Below, one piece after another: positions 56,121 through 64,000 of a DNA stretch of 64,000 nt. Positions within the stretch are counted from its first letter, which is position 1. Every line of letters begins with the position of its first letter. The notes under the pieces were generated by a model. It searched no databases. It saw only the letters and a program-made list of their open reading frames with translations, and was not told the DNA's origin. A program made the position numbers and the translations under genes. The stretch covers positions 1-64,000 of the forward strand of contig OPYK01000009.1 of assembly GCA_900343135.1 (NCBI GenBank). The letters are read 5' to 3'. The DNA comes from Atopobium massiliense (GTDB lineage: Bacteria; Actinomycetota; Coriobacteriia; Coriobacteriales; Atopobiaceae).

Positions 56121-56427
56121 AAGGAGCCTTTCTTACTGTATTACCGCCGGCCATAAGGCATGTATAGGTGCCCACATGCAGCCAACAGCAGGTATATGTG
56201 TATGGATATATGTATTCATACTACTGCATTTTTTGAACAAAAAACAAAATCTCACGCATTTGTAACATGAACGCAACTCTACAGGCACACAGCAACGTGC
56301 CGCACCGCCTGCACAATCTGCCGTTTATCTAAACGATCTTTGTTCTTCTCATTAAAATAAGGAACACAGGGTATTATTGAAGTATGCAAACCATCGTTGT
56401 GACGCTGTCACAGAAATGGAGGCCTGT
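56121..56427. promoter_or_regulatory. Divergent promoter region between aroG and the dipeptidase
   Basis: 307 bases serving two divergent genes. AT-rich tracts such as TTTTTTGAACAAAAAACAAAATC (about 56230-56252) are present, but no clear operator or promoter pair. The open frame start at 56377 is rejected in favour of 56428, so this gap is longer than it first looks. Confidence 0.4.
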
Positions 56428-58068
56428 ATGGCTTGTACAACGCTGCTTGTTGGTAAAAAAGCGAGTTTTGATGGTTCAACCATTATTGCTCGTAACGAAG
56501 ACTCTCCCAACGGCGTTTTTTGTCCTAAAAAGTTTGTGGTTGTAAAACCCGAAGATCAACCGCGTCATTATAAAGCTGTGCTTACGCACCTTGAAGTAGA
56601 CCTGCCCGATAACCCCATGCGCTATAGCGCGGTGCCAAATGCCCTGGATAACGAGGGTATATGGGCAGCTGCAGGTGTAAACGAAAAAAATGTTGCTATG
56701 ACGGCAACCGAAACCATTTCGTCTAATGCACGTGTGCTTGGTGCCGACCCGCTGGTAGAGTTTGTACCTGCTCAAGGAAAACCTGGCGAAGAGGGGTATG
56801 TTCCTGAGGTTGTTGGCGGTATTAGCGAAGAAGATATGGTTACTCTCACACTGCCATACATCAACTCCGCACGCGAAGGTGTTCAGCGTTTGGGTAGCCT
56901 GCTTGAGCAATACGGCACCTACGAAATGAACGGCATTGCATTTAGCGACACCAACGAAATTTGGTGGCTCGAAACTATTGGTGGTCACCACTGGATTGCG
57001 CGTCGCGTGCCCGACGACTCCTACGTTGTTATGCCAAACCAGCTGGGTATCGACTACTTCGACCTCAACGACGCATTTGGCGAGCAAAAAGAGTTTATGT
57101 GCTCAAGCGATTTGCGCGAATGGATGGACGAGTACAACCTCAACCTTACCTATACCGTTGACAGCGATTATTGCGAATGCGACCATTGCACCTGCGACGA
57201 CGAATGTGGGTGCGGCTGCCAAGACGGCGAAGCGTGCACCTGCGATGAAGATTGCTGCGCAGACTGCGCCTGCGAGTGCGACGACGAGTACGAAAAGGGT
57301 ATTTTTAACCCGCGTGACGCATTTGGTTCGCACTGCGACGCCGACCATGTGTATAACACACCGCGCGCATGGATTATCCTGCGTTATCTTACGCCTAGCA
57401 TTTTTGCTGATAGCGATTGCCCGTGGGGTCCGGAGTCGGACGATTTGCCCTGGTGCATGAAGCCCGAGCACAAGATTACCATGGAAGAAGTAAAGTACGC
57501 GTTGTCGATGTACTACCAGGGCACCGAGTTTAATCCCTACTCACCGTTGGGTACACCTGAAACACGCGGCCTGTATCGTCCTATTGGTATTAACCGCAAC
57601 AGCCACCTTGCCGCAATTCAGCTGCGTGGCAACAAGCCTGAGGCTATTTGCGCGCTGCAATGGATGGCATACGGTTCAAACGCGTTTAACGCGCTGGTTC
57701 CCTACTATGCAAACATCAACGACACGCCTGAGTATTTGGCGAATACAACCGGTCATGTAACTACCGAAAGTTTTTATTGGACCAACCGTATTATTGGCGC
57801 GCTGGCAGATGCGCACTTTAAGTCTTGTGCAAATCATATTGAGCACTACCAAGACGCCGTGGGTGCACAAGGTTGGCGCATGGTTAACGAAACCGATAAA
57901 AAGGTTACGGAGCAAAAACTTTCGTACAAAGATGCTGCAGCTGAGCTTGAGAAAGCAAATGCAGCTATTACCGCAATGGTTAAACGCGAAACCGATAAAA
58001 CCTTAAACGACGTGCTATTTACCGCATCGCTTACCATGCACAATTCATATGGCATGAGCGATCACTAA
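56428..58068 (+). CDS. pepD: C69-family dipeptidase with a 14-cysteine insertion
   Basis: 546 residues. PepD-type dipeptidases are N-terminal-nucleophile hydrolases. The start MACTTLLVGKKASFDGST places the nucleophile Cys 3 right after the initiator, and GSTIIARNED is the usual follow-on. The ATG at 56428 follows GGAGGCCTGT. At about residues 249-284 lies an insertion with 14 Cys in some 36 residues, in CxC and CxxC patterns among Asp and Glu, which ordinary C69 enzymes lack. It resembles a metallothionein-like metal-binding patch. The flanking sequence resumes as FNPRDAFGSHCDADHVYNTPRAW. A strong terminator follows. Confidence 0.92.
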   Translation: MACTTLLVGKKASFDGSTIIARNEDSPNGVFCPKKFVVVKPEDQPRHYKAVLTHLEVDLPDNPMRYSAVPNALDNEGIWAAAGVNEKNVAMTATETISSNARVLGADPLVEFVPAQGKPGEEGYVPEVVGGISEEDMVTLTLPYINSAREGVQRLGSLLEQYGTYEMNGIAFSDTNEIWWLETIGGHHWIARRVPDDSYVVMPNQLGIDYFDLNDAFGEQKEFMCSSDLREWMDEYNLNLTYTVDSDYCECDHCTCDDECGCGCQDGEACTCDEDCCADCACECDDEYEKGIFNPRDAFGSHCDADHVYNTPRAWIILRYLTPSIFADSDCPWGPESDDLPWCMKPEHKITMEEVKYALSMYYQGTEFNPYSPLGTPETRGLYRPIGINRNSHLAAIQLRGNKPEAICALQWMAYGSNAFNALVPYYANINDTPEYLANTTGHVTTESFYWTNRIIGALADAHFKSCANHIEHYQDAVGAQGWRMVNETDKKVTEQKLSYKDAAAELEKANAAITAMVKRETDKTLNDVLFTASLTMHNSYGMSDH

Positions 58069-58120
58069 TGCGCTACGGGCGCTAGCTGCACGTGTGTGCA
58101 CGGCGCTACATGGTTTATTA

Positions 58121-58165
58121 AAGAGCGAACCTGTCGGAATTTCCGACAGGTTCGCTCTTTTTGTT
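58121..58165 (+). terminator. Terminator after the dipeptidase gene
   Basis: AAGAGCGAACCTGTCGGAA pairs perfectly with TTCCGACAGGTTCGCTCTT, followed by TTTTGTTTTTTG. A textbook intrinsic terminator. Confidence 0.96.
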
Positions 58166-58195
58166 TTTTGTAGAGATTGTTTTTCCGTAAAACGC

Positions 58196-58758
58196 GAGCT
58201 ATAGGACAAAAAGTGTGTATAAAATCGGTTGTTTGCCCAGGTAAACAGCCGATCTTTCGTAAACAATTCAAAAAAATCGAATTTTTCACCTGGACAAAAA
58301 GTGTGTAAAAATATCAGCATATGAGCACGTAGAACCATCTAAATTAGAGAAAAAATTACTAGTTTTAGGTGGTGGATTATGAGTGCCAGTATTTGTTTTC
58401 GTTTGTAGCAGCAAGATGGTCAAAAATGGCAAGACAAAGGCTGGAAAGCAGCGGTATAGATGCCTTAAGTGCGGAAGCTCGCAATCATCGAGGATTGAGC
58501 GAACTAAGGCGTATTAAAGCTGTATTTTGGTGATGATACATGCATACAGAAGCTCCTCTAAAGCCTGCAGAGATACTCATGAGCATGCCTAGGAATAAAG
58601 ACCTGCAAACAATGATAAATGCATTCAGACCGTTTAGAAGAGAAAGTATATATCCCGATACATATGGAAACGCTGTGGTGTGGTCAGAACTACATCACAG
58701 CGATCCTTCTCCTTATACAGCAGAATAACTTATTTACACACTTTTTGTCCTATAACCC
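58196..58758 (+). mobile_element. Internally deleted IS1249-like element with 8-bp target duplication
   Basis: 563-bp element. Terminal inverted repeats are GAGCTATAGGACAAAAAG at the left and its mirror ...TTTTTGTCCTATAACCC at the right. The octamer TAAAACGC stands directly before (58188-58195) and after (58759-58766), a perfect target-site duplication, as IS256/IS1249-type transposases make. The left 127 bp match the window's first 127 bases inverted with one mismatch. Inside is a broken transposase with only its two ends left. Confidence 0.92.
58379..58728 (+). pseudogene. Remnant of an IS1249-type transposase
   Basis: The ATG at 58379, after AGGTGGTGG, starts MSASICF. One base out of frame, VCSSKMVKNGKTKAGKQRYR and CLKCGSSQSS continue, so a single-base shift splits the first CxxC of an N-terminal zinc ribbon. 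The frame ends at 58517. Then RIKAVFW, two TGA stops, and YMHTEAPLKPAEILMSMP follow to 58728, resembling the C-terminus of IS1249-family transposases. The catalytic DDE core (some 250 residues or more) is deleted. The family call is from memory of these end motifs. Confidence 0.82.
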
Positions 58759-58793
58759 TAAAACGCCTGGTAAAAAACGCCAGGTGAAACATA

Positions 58794-58825
58794 AAAAAGC
58801 TCCCCTGCTTTAAGCAAGGGAGCTT
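58794..58825 (-). terminator. Terminator of the phosphoketolase transcript
   Basis: On the minus strand AAGCTCCCtTGCTT pairs with AAGCAgGGGAGCTT, followed by a T-run. It lies just over 100 bases past the xfp stop. A small CCTGG/CCAGG stem lies at about 58766-58783. Confidence 0.92.
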
Positions 58826-58928
58826 GGTGTCAACGTACTGAACAACGTGGTACACAGCGTAGCATTCGTGTAGTGTACAGCGTAGTGCACGCTATGCCGC
58901 GCGCAAAACGTGCGTGGTAAACGCCGTA

Positions 58929-61403
58929 TTATTCGTTGTCGCCGCCGGTTGCCTTCGTTGCCGAGAGCACCTCAGCTGAGTCCTTGGCATCGTGCCATCT
59001 CCAGTCGGTGAATAGCGGGTGGTCATAGCCCTTATCAACTGCAAACTGGAACGCCTCAGCGCGGAATTTCTCCCACGCTTCAATTTGGTCGTGCCACTTA
59101 TCAGCATCAACCATACGCAACGCGTCTTCAGCCAAAGCCCAACGATCCATGTGATTTTGGCGAACCATGTCATATGGCGTGGTAGTAGAGCCCTGCTCCT
59201 CATATCCGTGCACGCAGAAGTTGTCGTGGTTTGGACGATCCCAAATAAGGCGACGAACGCTGCCTGCATACGCATGGAATGCAAACAGAACAGGTTTATC
59301 AGCCGAGAACAGCTGAACAAATTTCTCGTCGGAAATAGCCTGGTCGTTTTCCTTGGCATTTTGAATCTTAAGCAGGTCAACAACGTTAACAAAACGCACG
59401 TGAACGCCAAGCTTGTCGAGCAGCTCAACGGCAGCAAGCGCCTCTTGCGTAGGAACATCACCGCAGGAAGCAATAATCAAATCAGGCTCTTCACCAGCCT
59501 TTACGGTTGAAGCCCATTTCCATTCAACAACGCCTTCTTTAAGCTCCTCACGTGCCTCATCAAGCGTTACCCACGTTGGCGCAGGCTGTTTACCAGCAAA
59601 AATAGCATTAAAGCAGTTGGTAGATTTATACGCACGCTCGGCAACTGCTAAAAGCAGGTTTGCATCGGCGGGGAAATAAATGTTTGTTACGTGGTCGTTG
59701 TTAAAGCTCTTGTTGAGCATAATGTCTACAAAACCGGGATCTTGGTGCGAAAAACCATTGTGATCCTGGCGCCATACATGGCTCGAAATAAGCAGGTTAA
59801 TACCGGCAATAGGTGCACGCCATGGAATGTGACGCACGCATGCCTCAAGCCATTTACAATGCTGATTAATCATGGAATCAACAACGTGTACAAACGACTC
59901 ATAGCTCGACCAAATACCACTACGGCCGGTAAGGGTGTAGCCTTCCAAAAGGCCTTCGCACTGGTGCTCGGAGAGTTGCTCGATAACATTGCCCACAGGT
60001 GCCATATGCTCGTCGTTTTGCGGGTCGGCGTTAATCTCGCCAAACCACTGCTTGTCGGTAACACGGTATGACGGCTGCAAACGGTTAGATGCAGTTTCAT
60101 CAGGTCCAAAGATACGGAAGCTATCGCGGTTGTTATTGATAAGCGCAGCAGTATAATCGCCAAGCACGCGCGTTGCTTCAACTGCACCGCAGCCATGACC
60201 GCCCTTTTCAACATCAACAGCAAACTCATGAGCGTCGGGAAGGCTAAGCTCATGGCGCAGCTTACCGCCGTTTGCATTGGGGTTTGCACCTAAGCGAAGC
60301 TCGCCATGAGGCATAGCCGCAACCACACAGGGTTTAATAGCGCCACTGTCTTCGAACAGCTCATGTGGCCTATACGAATTCATCCAGTTTTTAAGCACTT
60401 CAAAGTGTTCCTCGGTGTCGCGCGCCGATGCCAGAGGTACCTGGTGTGCACGCCACGAACCTTCCGTTTTCTTGCCGTCGATATACGCAGGGCAGGTCCA
60501 GCCCTTAGGTGTGCGGAACACAATCATAGGATAGGCAGGACGAGCTTCTTCACCTGCGTGAGCACGCGTTTTAATGTTGCAAATTTCATCGAATACGGTT
60601 TCGAGAAGCGCAGCAAAACGGCGGTGAATAGACGAGTGATCTTCGTTATCGAAGCCGGCAGTAAAGGTGTATGGGTGGTAGCCCATGCCGCGGAAGAACT
60701 CGTCGCGCTCAGCATCGCTAATACGCGACAAAATGGACGGGTTAGCAATTTTATAGCCGTTGAGGTGCAAAATTGGCAACACGATACCGTCGGTAAGGGG
60801 GTCCATAAACTTGTTTGTTTGCCAGCTTGTAGCCAAAGGACCGGTTTCCGATTCGCCATCGCCTACCACAGCTACAGCCAGAAGTGAAGGATTGTCGAGA
60901 ACGGCACCGTATGCGTGCGACAGTACGTATCCAAGCTCGCCACCTTCGTGGATTGAGCCGGGCGTTTCGGGCGCGTAGTGCGAAGGAATACCACCAGGAT
61001 AGGAGAACTGGCGGAAAAACTTTTGCAATCCTGCCTCGTCGTTGGTGATACGCGGATACGTTTCGCGGTAGGTGCCATCAAGCAGCGATTGCGCAGTTCC
61101 CGCAGGTCCACCATGACCTGGACCCATTAAAAAGATGGTGTTTTGCTCGTGGTCACGAATAAGGCGGTTTACGTGGCCAAACAAGAAGTTAAGGCCGGGC
61201 GTTGTTCCCCAGTGACCAACAAGACGATGCTTAATGTCGTCGCGGTTAAAGTTGCCCTTCATTAAAGGGTTGCTACGAAGGTAAATTTGTCCAATTGACA
61301 GGTAGTTTGCGCAGCGCCAATACTTATCAACAGCTGCAAGCTCTTCTTCGGATACTGGCTTTTCGAGTTTGTGCCACGGATTGCCCAATATCGGTTGAGT
61401 CAT
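58929..61403 (-). CDS. xfp: Xylulose 5-phosphate/fructose 6-phosphate phosphoketolase
   Basis: 824 residues. TPP-dependent enzyme that splits xylulose 5-phosphate (and often fructose 6-phosphate) with phosphate to acetyl-phosphate and glyceraldehyde 3-phosphate (or erythrose 4-phosphate). Markers: [47 protein letters not shown] split over conserved turns, the TPP motif [14 protein letters not shown] and [24 protein letters not shown] precedes the ATG. It lies 106 bases after ulaF, a gap filled by 15-bp tandem repeats. The adjacent ula genes make its substrate. Confidence 0.97.
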   Translation of the reverse strand: MTQPILGNPWHKLEKPVSEEELAAVDKYWRCANYLSIGQIYLRSNPLMKGNFNRDDIKHRLVGHWGTTPGLNFLFGHVNRLIRDHEQNTIFLMGPGHGGPAGTAQSLLDGTYRETYPRITNDEAGLQKFFRQFSYPGGIPSHYAPETPGSIHEGGELGYVLSHAYGAVLDNPSLLAVAVVGDGESETGPLATSWQTNKFMDPLTDGIVLPILHLNGYKIANPSILSRISDAERDEFFRGMGYHPYTFTAGFDNEDHSSIHRRFAALLETVFDEICNIKTRAHAGEEARPAYPMIVFRTPKGWTCPAYIDGKKTEGSWRAHQVPLASARDTEEHFEVLKNWMNSYRPHELFEDSGAIKPCVVAAMPHGELRLGANPNANGGKLRHELSLPDAHEFAVDVEKGGHGCGAVEATRVLGDYTAALINNNRDSFRIFGPDETASNRLQPSYRVTDKQWFGEINADPQNDEHMAPVGNVIEQLSEHQCEGLLEGYTLTGRSGIWSSYESFVHVVDSMINQHCKWLEACVRHIPWRAPIAGINLLISSHVWRQDHNGFSHQDPGFVDIMLNKSFNNDHVTNIYFPADANLLLAVAERAYKSTNCFNAIFAGKQPAPTWVTLDEAREELKEGVVEWKWASTVKAGEEPDLIIASCGDVPTQEALAAVELLDKLGVHVRFVNVVDLLKIQNAKENDQAISDEKFVQLFSADKPVLFAFHAYAGSVRRLIWDRPNHDNFCVHGYEEQGSTTTPYDMVRQNHMDRWALAEDALRMVDADKWHDQIEAWEKFRAEAFQFAVDKGYDHPLFTDWRWHDAKDSAEVLSATKATGGDNE

Positions 61404-61420
61404 ATATTCTCCTCTAAAAT

Positions 61421-61478
61421 GTTACTTCAAAAACCGTTAGTTCAAAAACCGTTACTTCAAAACTGTTACTTCAAACGA
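61421..61478. repeat. Four tandem 15-bp repeats upstream of xfp
   Basis: GTTACTTCAAAAACC, GTTAGTTCAAAAACC, GTTACTTCAAAACT and GTTACTTCAAACGA follow each other between the ulaF stop and the xfp ribosome site. ACGGTAAC at 61479-61486 is an inverted echo of the unit's GTTAC. It may be an operator array or an mRNA-leader feature for xfp. Confidence 0.85.
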
Positions 61479-61509
61479 ACGGTAACAAAACTAAACGCGA
61501 ACGCCCTCA

Positions 61510-62295
61510 CTAATGCACGTCACCAGGCTGTCCATAGTATGCGTGCGCACCATGTTTTCTAAAATAGTGCTTATCTAGGTAATATTGAGGGATTGTTTCG
61601 AACGGTTTGGCTTGCGTGTCAACCGATGAACCTTGAGCTACATGGCTCAAAATGTCCTCGGTGCGCTCCGCCATATCGCACACGGTTTCGATAACCTTAC
61701 CTACTTCTACCGACTTCATCGGCGTTTTTCCCCACGAGAATGTACCGTGATTGCGCACCAAAACGCCCGGTGTTGCAACCGGGTCGATGCCGCGGGAGGT
61801 AAAGGTTTCTACAATAACATGACCGGTGTTTTCTTCGTACGCCTCTTCTACCTCTTGTTTTGTAAGATCACGCGTGCAAGGAATGCAGCCATAGAAATTG
61901 TCGGCGTGTGTGGTGCCGTAAACGGGCACATCACGACCAGCCTGCGCCCACGCAGCACCCTGAACACTGTGCGTATGCGTAATGGCGTTTATCTGCGGAA
62001 ACTCTCTAAACAACACGACATCGGTTGGAAGGTCGGATGAAGGACGCAAGCTATGCTCGCCCAAAACTTTGCCCTCAAGCGTGGTAATAACCATATCGGA
62101 AGGCTTCATGCCCTCATATGGCACGCCGCTTGGCTTAATAACAATAACGCCAAGCTCACGGTTTACTTCAGCCACATTGCCCCAGGTAAGGGTAACAAGA
62201 CCAAGCTCAGGCAAACGGCAGTTAGCAGCGCACACGCGCTCGCACATGGCAGCAACTTCGCGGCTGCGCAGCACTTCTTCTGCATTAAAACTCAT
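61510..62295 (-). CDS. ulaF: L-ribulose-5-phosphate 4-epimerase (UlaF/AraD type)
   Basis: 261 residues. Zinc-dependent class II aldolase-fold enzyme that turns L-ribulose 5-phosphate into D-xylulose 5-phosphate. Zinc histidines are in THTHSVQG and VLVRNHGTFSWG; GNVAEVNRELGVIVIKPSG and PSSDLPTDVVLF are typical. It is ~30 residues longer than E. coli UlaF at the C-terminus. The ATG at 62295 follows GGAGG and overlaps ulaE by 11 bases. Last step before phosphoketolase. Confidence 0.95.
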   Translation of the reverse strand: MSFNAEEVLRSREVAAMCERVCAANCRLPELGLVTLTWGNVAEVNRELGVIVIKPSGVPYEGMKPSDMVITTLEGKVLGEHSLRPSSDLPTDVVLFREFPQINAITHTHSVQGAAWAQAGRDVPVYGTTHADNFYGCIPCTRDLTKQEVEEAYEENTGHVIVETFTSRGIDPVATPGVLVRNHGTFSWGKTPMKSVEVGKVIETVCDMAERTEDILSHVAQGSSVDTQAKPFETIPQYYLDKHYFRKHGAHAYYGQPGDVH

Positions 62296-63142
62296 AACCT
62301 GCCTCCTTAAAAATTGGCAAGGTGTAGTCGAGTGCTTTTTGAATTTCGGCTTTTGGATTGTCGGAGGTTTCGCTCCACATCTCAAGCATAAAGGTGCCGT
62401 TGTAGCCCAGGCGCTTCAGCGTCTTAAAGTAGCCCAAAAAGTCTACCTGACCTTCGCCAAAGGGAACGCACTTAAACTTGCCTTTAAACGTGTCGGTTAC
62501 ACTCAACGTATCTTTTACGTGCAGCGCAACAATCTCATCAATACCAAGCTCAAGCTCGGCTTCAGGGTCGTTTTCAGGCCAGGCGTTAAGGTTGCCCAGG
62601 TCGGGATACACTTGCAACCAGGGCGAATGTATCTGCTTTTTAATTTTGTTAAACTTTGTTACCGAATTAATGAACGGGTCGTCCATAATTTCAATCGAAA
62701 GCATAACTTGTTTTTCGGCAGCCATCGCTACAGCTTTTTTGAGGTTTTCCATAAAGTACGCGCGCGAAGTGAGCGTTTTTGGCTCGTAATACACGTCGTA
62801 GCCGGCAAGCTGAATGTTGCGAATGCCCAGGTCACTTGCAAGGTCGATTGCTTTTTGCATAATCTCTAATGCATGCGCTCGAATTTTGGGATCGCTTGAA
62901 CCAAAAGGAAAACGACGATGTCCGCTCAAACACATGGAGTAGACTTTAATACCTACTTCATATTCAGCATCGAGGAGCTCTTTTCGCTGCTCACGCGTCC
63001 AATCAAGACGCGCCAAACGCTCGTCGGTTTCATCAACCGACATCTCAACAAAATTAAACCCAAGCTCTTTTGCCAAAGACAGGCGTTCTTTCCAAGAAAC
63101 ATTCTTAGGCAGGGCTTTTTCATAAATACCTAAATGTGCCAT
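62285..63142 (-). CDS. ulaE: L-xylulose-5-phosphate 3-epimerase
   Basis: 285 residues, clearly UlaE-like: LGIYEKALPKNVSWKERL, FVEMSVDETDERLARLDW, SMCLSGHRRFPFGS and IQLAGYDVYYE match the family. TIM-barrel metal epimerase turning L-xylulose 5-phosphate into L-ribulose 5-phosphate in L-ascorbate breakdown. It follows ulaD by 27 bases and overlaps ulaF. Confidence 0.97.
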   Translation of the reverse strand: MAHLGIYEKALPKNVSWKERLSLAKELGFNFVEMSVDETDERLARLDWTREQRKELLDAEYEVGIKVYSMCLSGHRRFPFGSSDPKIRAHALEIMQKAIDLASDLGIRNIQLAGYDVYYEPKTLTSRAYFMENLKKAVAMAAEKQVMLSIEIMDDPFINSVTKFNKIKKQIHSPWLQVYPDLGNLNAWPENDPEAELELGIDEIVALHVKDTLSVTDTFKGKFKCVPFGEGQVDFLGYFKTLKRLGYNGTFMLEMWSETSDNPKAEIQKALDYTLPIFKEAGYEF

Positions 63143-63169
63143 TACACGTCCAATCTCTCGTGATATGCG

Positions 63170-63808
63170 CTATCCCCAAATTTCCTTAATCTTGTTTTGG
63201 AAGTCGATAGCAGCTTGGCGAGGATCTTCTGCCTGCGTAATGCCGCGACCTGCAATAAAGGTGTACACCGGAATACCGCGGAACAGCTCAAGCGTATTTA
63301 CATTAAGGCCACCGGTAACCGAAACCTTAAAGCCCATCTCGCACAGTTTTTTAATTTTGGTGAGGTCTTTTTCACCCCAGGTTTGGCCTGCAAGCAGAGC
63401 GTCGCGGCTCTGGTGATATACTGCCTGGTCGATACCCGTGTCAAGCCAGCCTTGTGCCTGCTCAAATGTCCAATCGCCATACAGCTCAACCTGAACAGCG
63501 TCAATTTCTTTTGCAGCAGCAGCCATGGTAGGAAGCGTTGCGCAGCAAATGCATGTCATAAAGTTAGCACCACCATCGTGCACATTCTTTGCAACAGTTC
63601 CGCCTGCGTCTGCACATTTTGGATCGGCAACTATAAGCTTGTCTGAGTACATTGCTCTAAAGCACTTAATTGCCTTTTGTCCTTCCTGAAGAATAAGAAT
63701 TGTTCCAACTTCAAGAATGTCTACTACGTCGCCAACAGCTTTAATATCAGCCAATGCGCTTGGTAAATCGCTATGATCGCAAGCAATCTGTAGCATAGGT
63801 AATGCCAT
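63170..63808 (-). CDS. ulaD: 3-keto-L-gulonate-6-phosphate decarboxylase
   Basis: 212 residues. Mg2+-dependent OMP-decarboxylase-superfamily enzyme making L-xylulose 5-phosphate and CO2. LQIACDHSDLPSAL, VADPKCADAG (family DxKxxD motif), GDWTFEQAQGWLDTGIDQAVYHQSRD and FKVSVTGGLNV agree with UlaD. AAAGGAG precedes the ATG. First complete gene of the visible ula group; the PTS IIABC and lactonase genes would be expected beyond the window. Confidence 0.97.
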   Translation of the reverse strand: MALPMLQIACDHSDLPSALADIKAVGDVVDILEVGTILILQEGQKAIKCFRAMYSDKLIVADPKCADAGGTVAKNVHDGGANFMTCICCATLPTMAAAAKEIDAVQVELYGDWTFEQAQGWLDTGIDQAVYHQSRDALLAGQTWGEKDLTKIKKLCEMGFKVSVTGGLNVNTLELFRGIPVYTFIAGRGITQAEDPRQAAIDFQNKIKEIWG

Positions 63809-63875
63809 AATGTTCTCCTTTAGAGATTAACTCGTATGGGTTAAAATTCGTAAAACTAAAAACAAGGTATGTAGC

Positions 63876-63920
63876 AGGACGCACATGATACGCACATGGT
63901 ATGGCGTGCATGTGCGTCCT
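63876..63920 (-). terminator. Hairpin between the edge gene and ulaD
   Basis: Twelve-base arms AGGACGCACATG and CATGTGCGTCCT enclose 21 bases, 17 bases past the stop of the edge gene. T-runs are weak on the minus strand (CTTGTTTTTAG farther on). It may be a partial terminator or an mRNA stabiliser inside a longer ula operon. Confidence 0.6.
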
Positions 63921-63937
63921 TTACACAATGAACTGCA

Positions 63938-64000
63938 CTATTTGAGGTTTTTGCTTGCAAGGTCGCTTTCCTCAATGCGTTGTTTGCACTCAGGAAGGCT
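63938..64000 (-). CDS. C-terminal end of a gene cut by the window edge
   Basis: The last 20 codons and TAG of a minus-strand gene: SLPECKQRIEESDLASKNLK. The frame is open to the edge. Its place 129 bases upstream of ulaD makes another ascorbate-pathway gene (a PTS component is likely) plausible, but the fragment is too short to identify. Confidence 0.6.
   Translation of the reverse strand, partial: SLPECKQRIEESDLASKNLK

Noticed and set aside
57172-57283. A separate small metallothionein gene within the dipeptidase
   Set aside because: The Cys-rich part is in frame with C69 sequence on both sides and has no start or ribosome site of its own.
58525-58545. The double TGA before YMHTE as selenocysteine or readthrough
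   Set aside because: The gene already has a frameshift and has lost its catalytic core; the stops are ordinary decay.
61421-61486. Tandem 15-bp repeats as a CRISPR or origin iterons
   Set aside because: The units are contiguous, without spacers, and no replication gene is near.

Overview
The window looks like a chromosomal segment of a low-to-moderate GC actinobacterium with an anaerobic, fermentative lifestyle. The gene set (phosphoketolase, pyruvate formate-lyase, PEP carboxylase, L-ascorbate catabolism, SUF genes in the order sufC-B-D-S-U, DegV, Feo iron uptake) fits class Coriobacteriia, probably family Atopobiaceae (Atopobium/Lancefieldella-like). That placement is an inference from gene content and order; no rRNA is present to confirm it.

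Layout: 1-127 is the end of an IS-related repeat cut by the window edge. 263-3896 (minus) is a Feo ferrous-iron operon with two FeoA genes and a FeoB carrying a large acidic insertion. 4219-7071 (minus) is PEP carboxylase. 7335-11368 (plus) holds a flippase-like membrane protein, then a zinc/cadmium-type ArsR regulator with its operator and a P1B ATPase. A tRNA-Thr(CGU) follows at 11461-11536. 11834-20926 (minus) holds a secreted papain-like peptidase with a Pro/Ala-rich region, a membrane-anchored SurA-like protein, HEAT, NYN/OST-HTH and membrane proteins, DegV and the ribosome hibernation factor HPF. 21048-30481 (minus) is mostly housekeeping: an orphan amino-acid-type binding lipoprotein, ComF, HAD phosphatase, tatD-rsmA-metG, rsmI and a GH5-fold protein that seems to lack both catalytic glutamates. 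30618-36137 is the complete SUF Fe-S assembly operon. 36442-41698 holds an ArsC/Spx-like protein, fructose-bisphosphate aldolase and a TPP-riboswitch-controlled thiamine-precursor ABC transporter. 41816-48436 holds a large FtsX-type ABC exporter, a DJ-1 protein and a MATE transporter.

48706-52284 (plus) is the most unusual locus: a pyruvate formate-lyase in two pieces. A 717-residue core has the Cys-Cys active site but ends before the glycyl radical domain. A separate 80-residue gene carries that domain (RVSGYAV), and pflA follows. 52651-58068 holds a YfcC-family carrier, a small AT-rich island with a miniature transposable element, DAHP synthase, and a C69 dipeptidase with a 14-cysteine insertion. 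58196-58758 is an internally deleted IS1249-like element with a perfect 8-bp target duplication, nearly identical in its first 127 bp to the window's left end. 58929-64000 (minus) is phosphoketolase with the ascorbate genes ulaF, ulaE and ulaD and the tail of another gene.

Functional links: ascorbate carbon passes through UlaD/E/F to xylulose 5-phosphate, the substrate of the adjacent phosphoketolase, giving acetyl-phosphate and glyceraldehyde 3-phosphate. PFL splits pyruvate to formate and acetyl-CoA. PFL-activating enzyme is itself an Fe-S radical enzyme and so depends on the iron uptake and SUF genes of the same window. Starts were moved from the longest open frame to an internal start wherever a clear Shine-Dalgarno sequence supported it.
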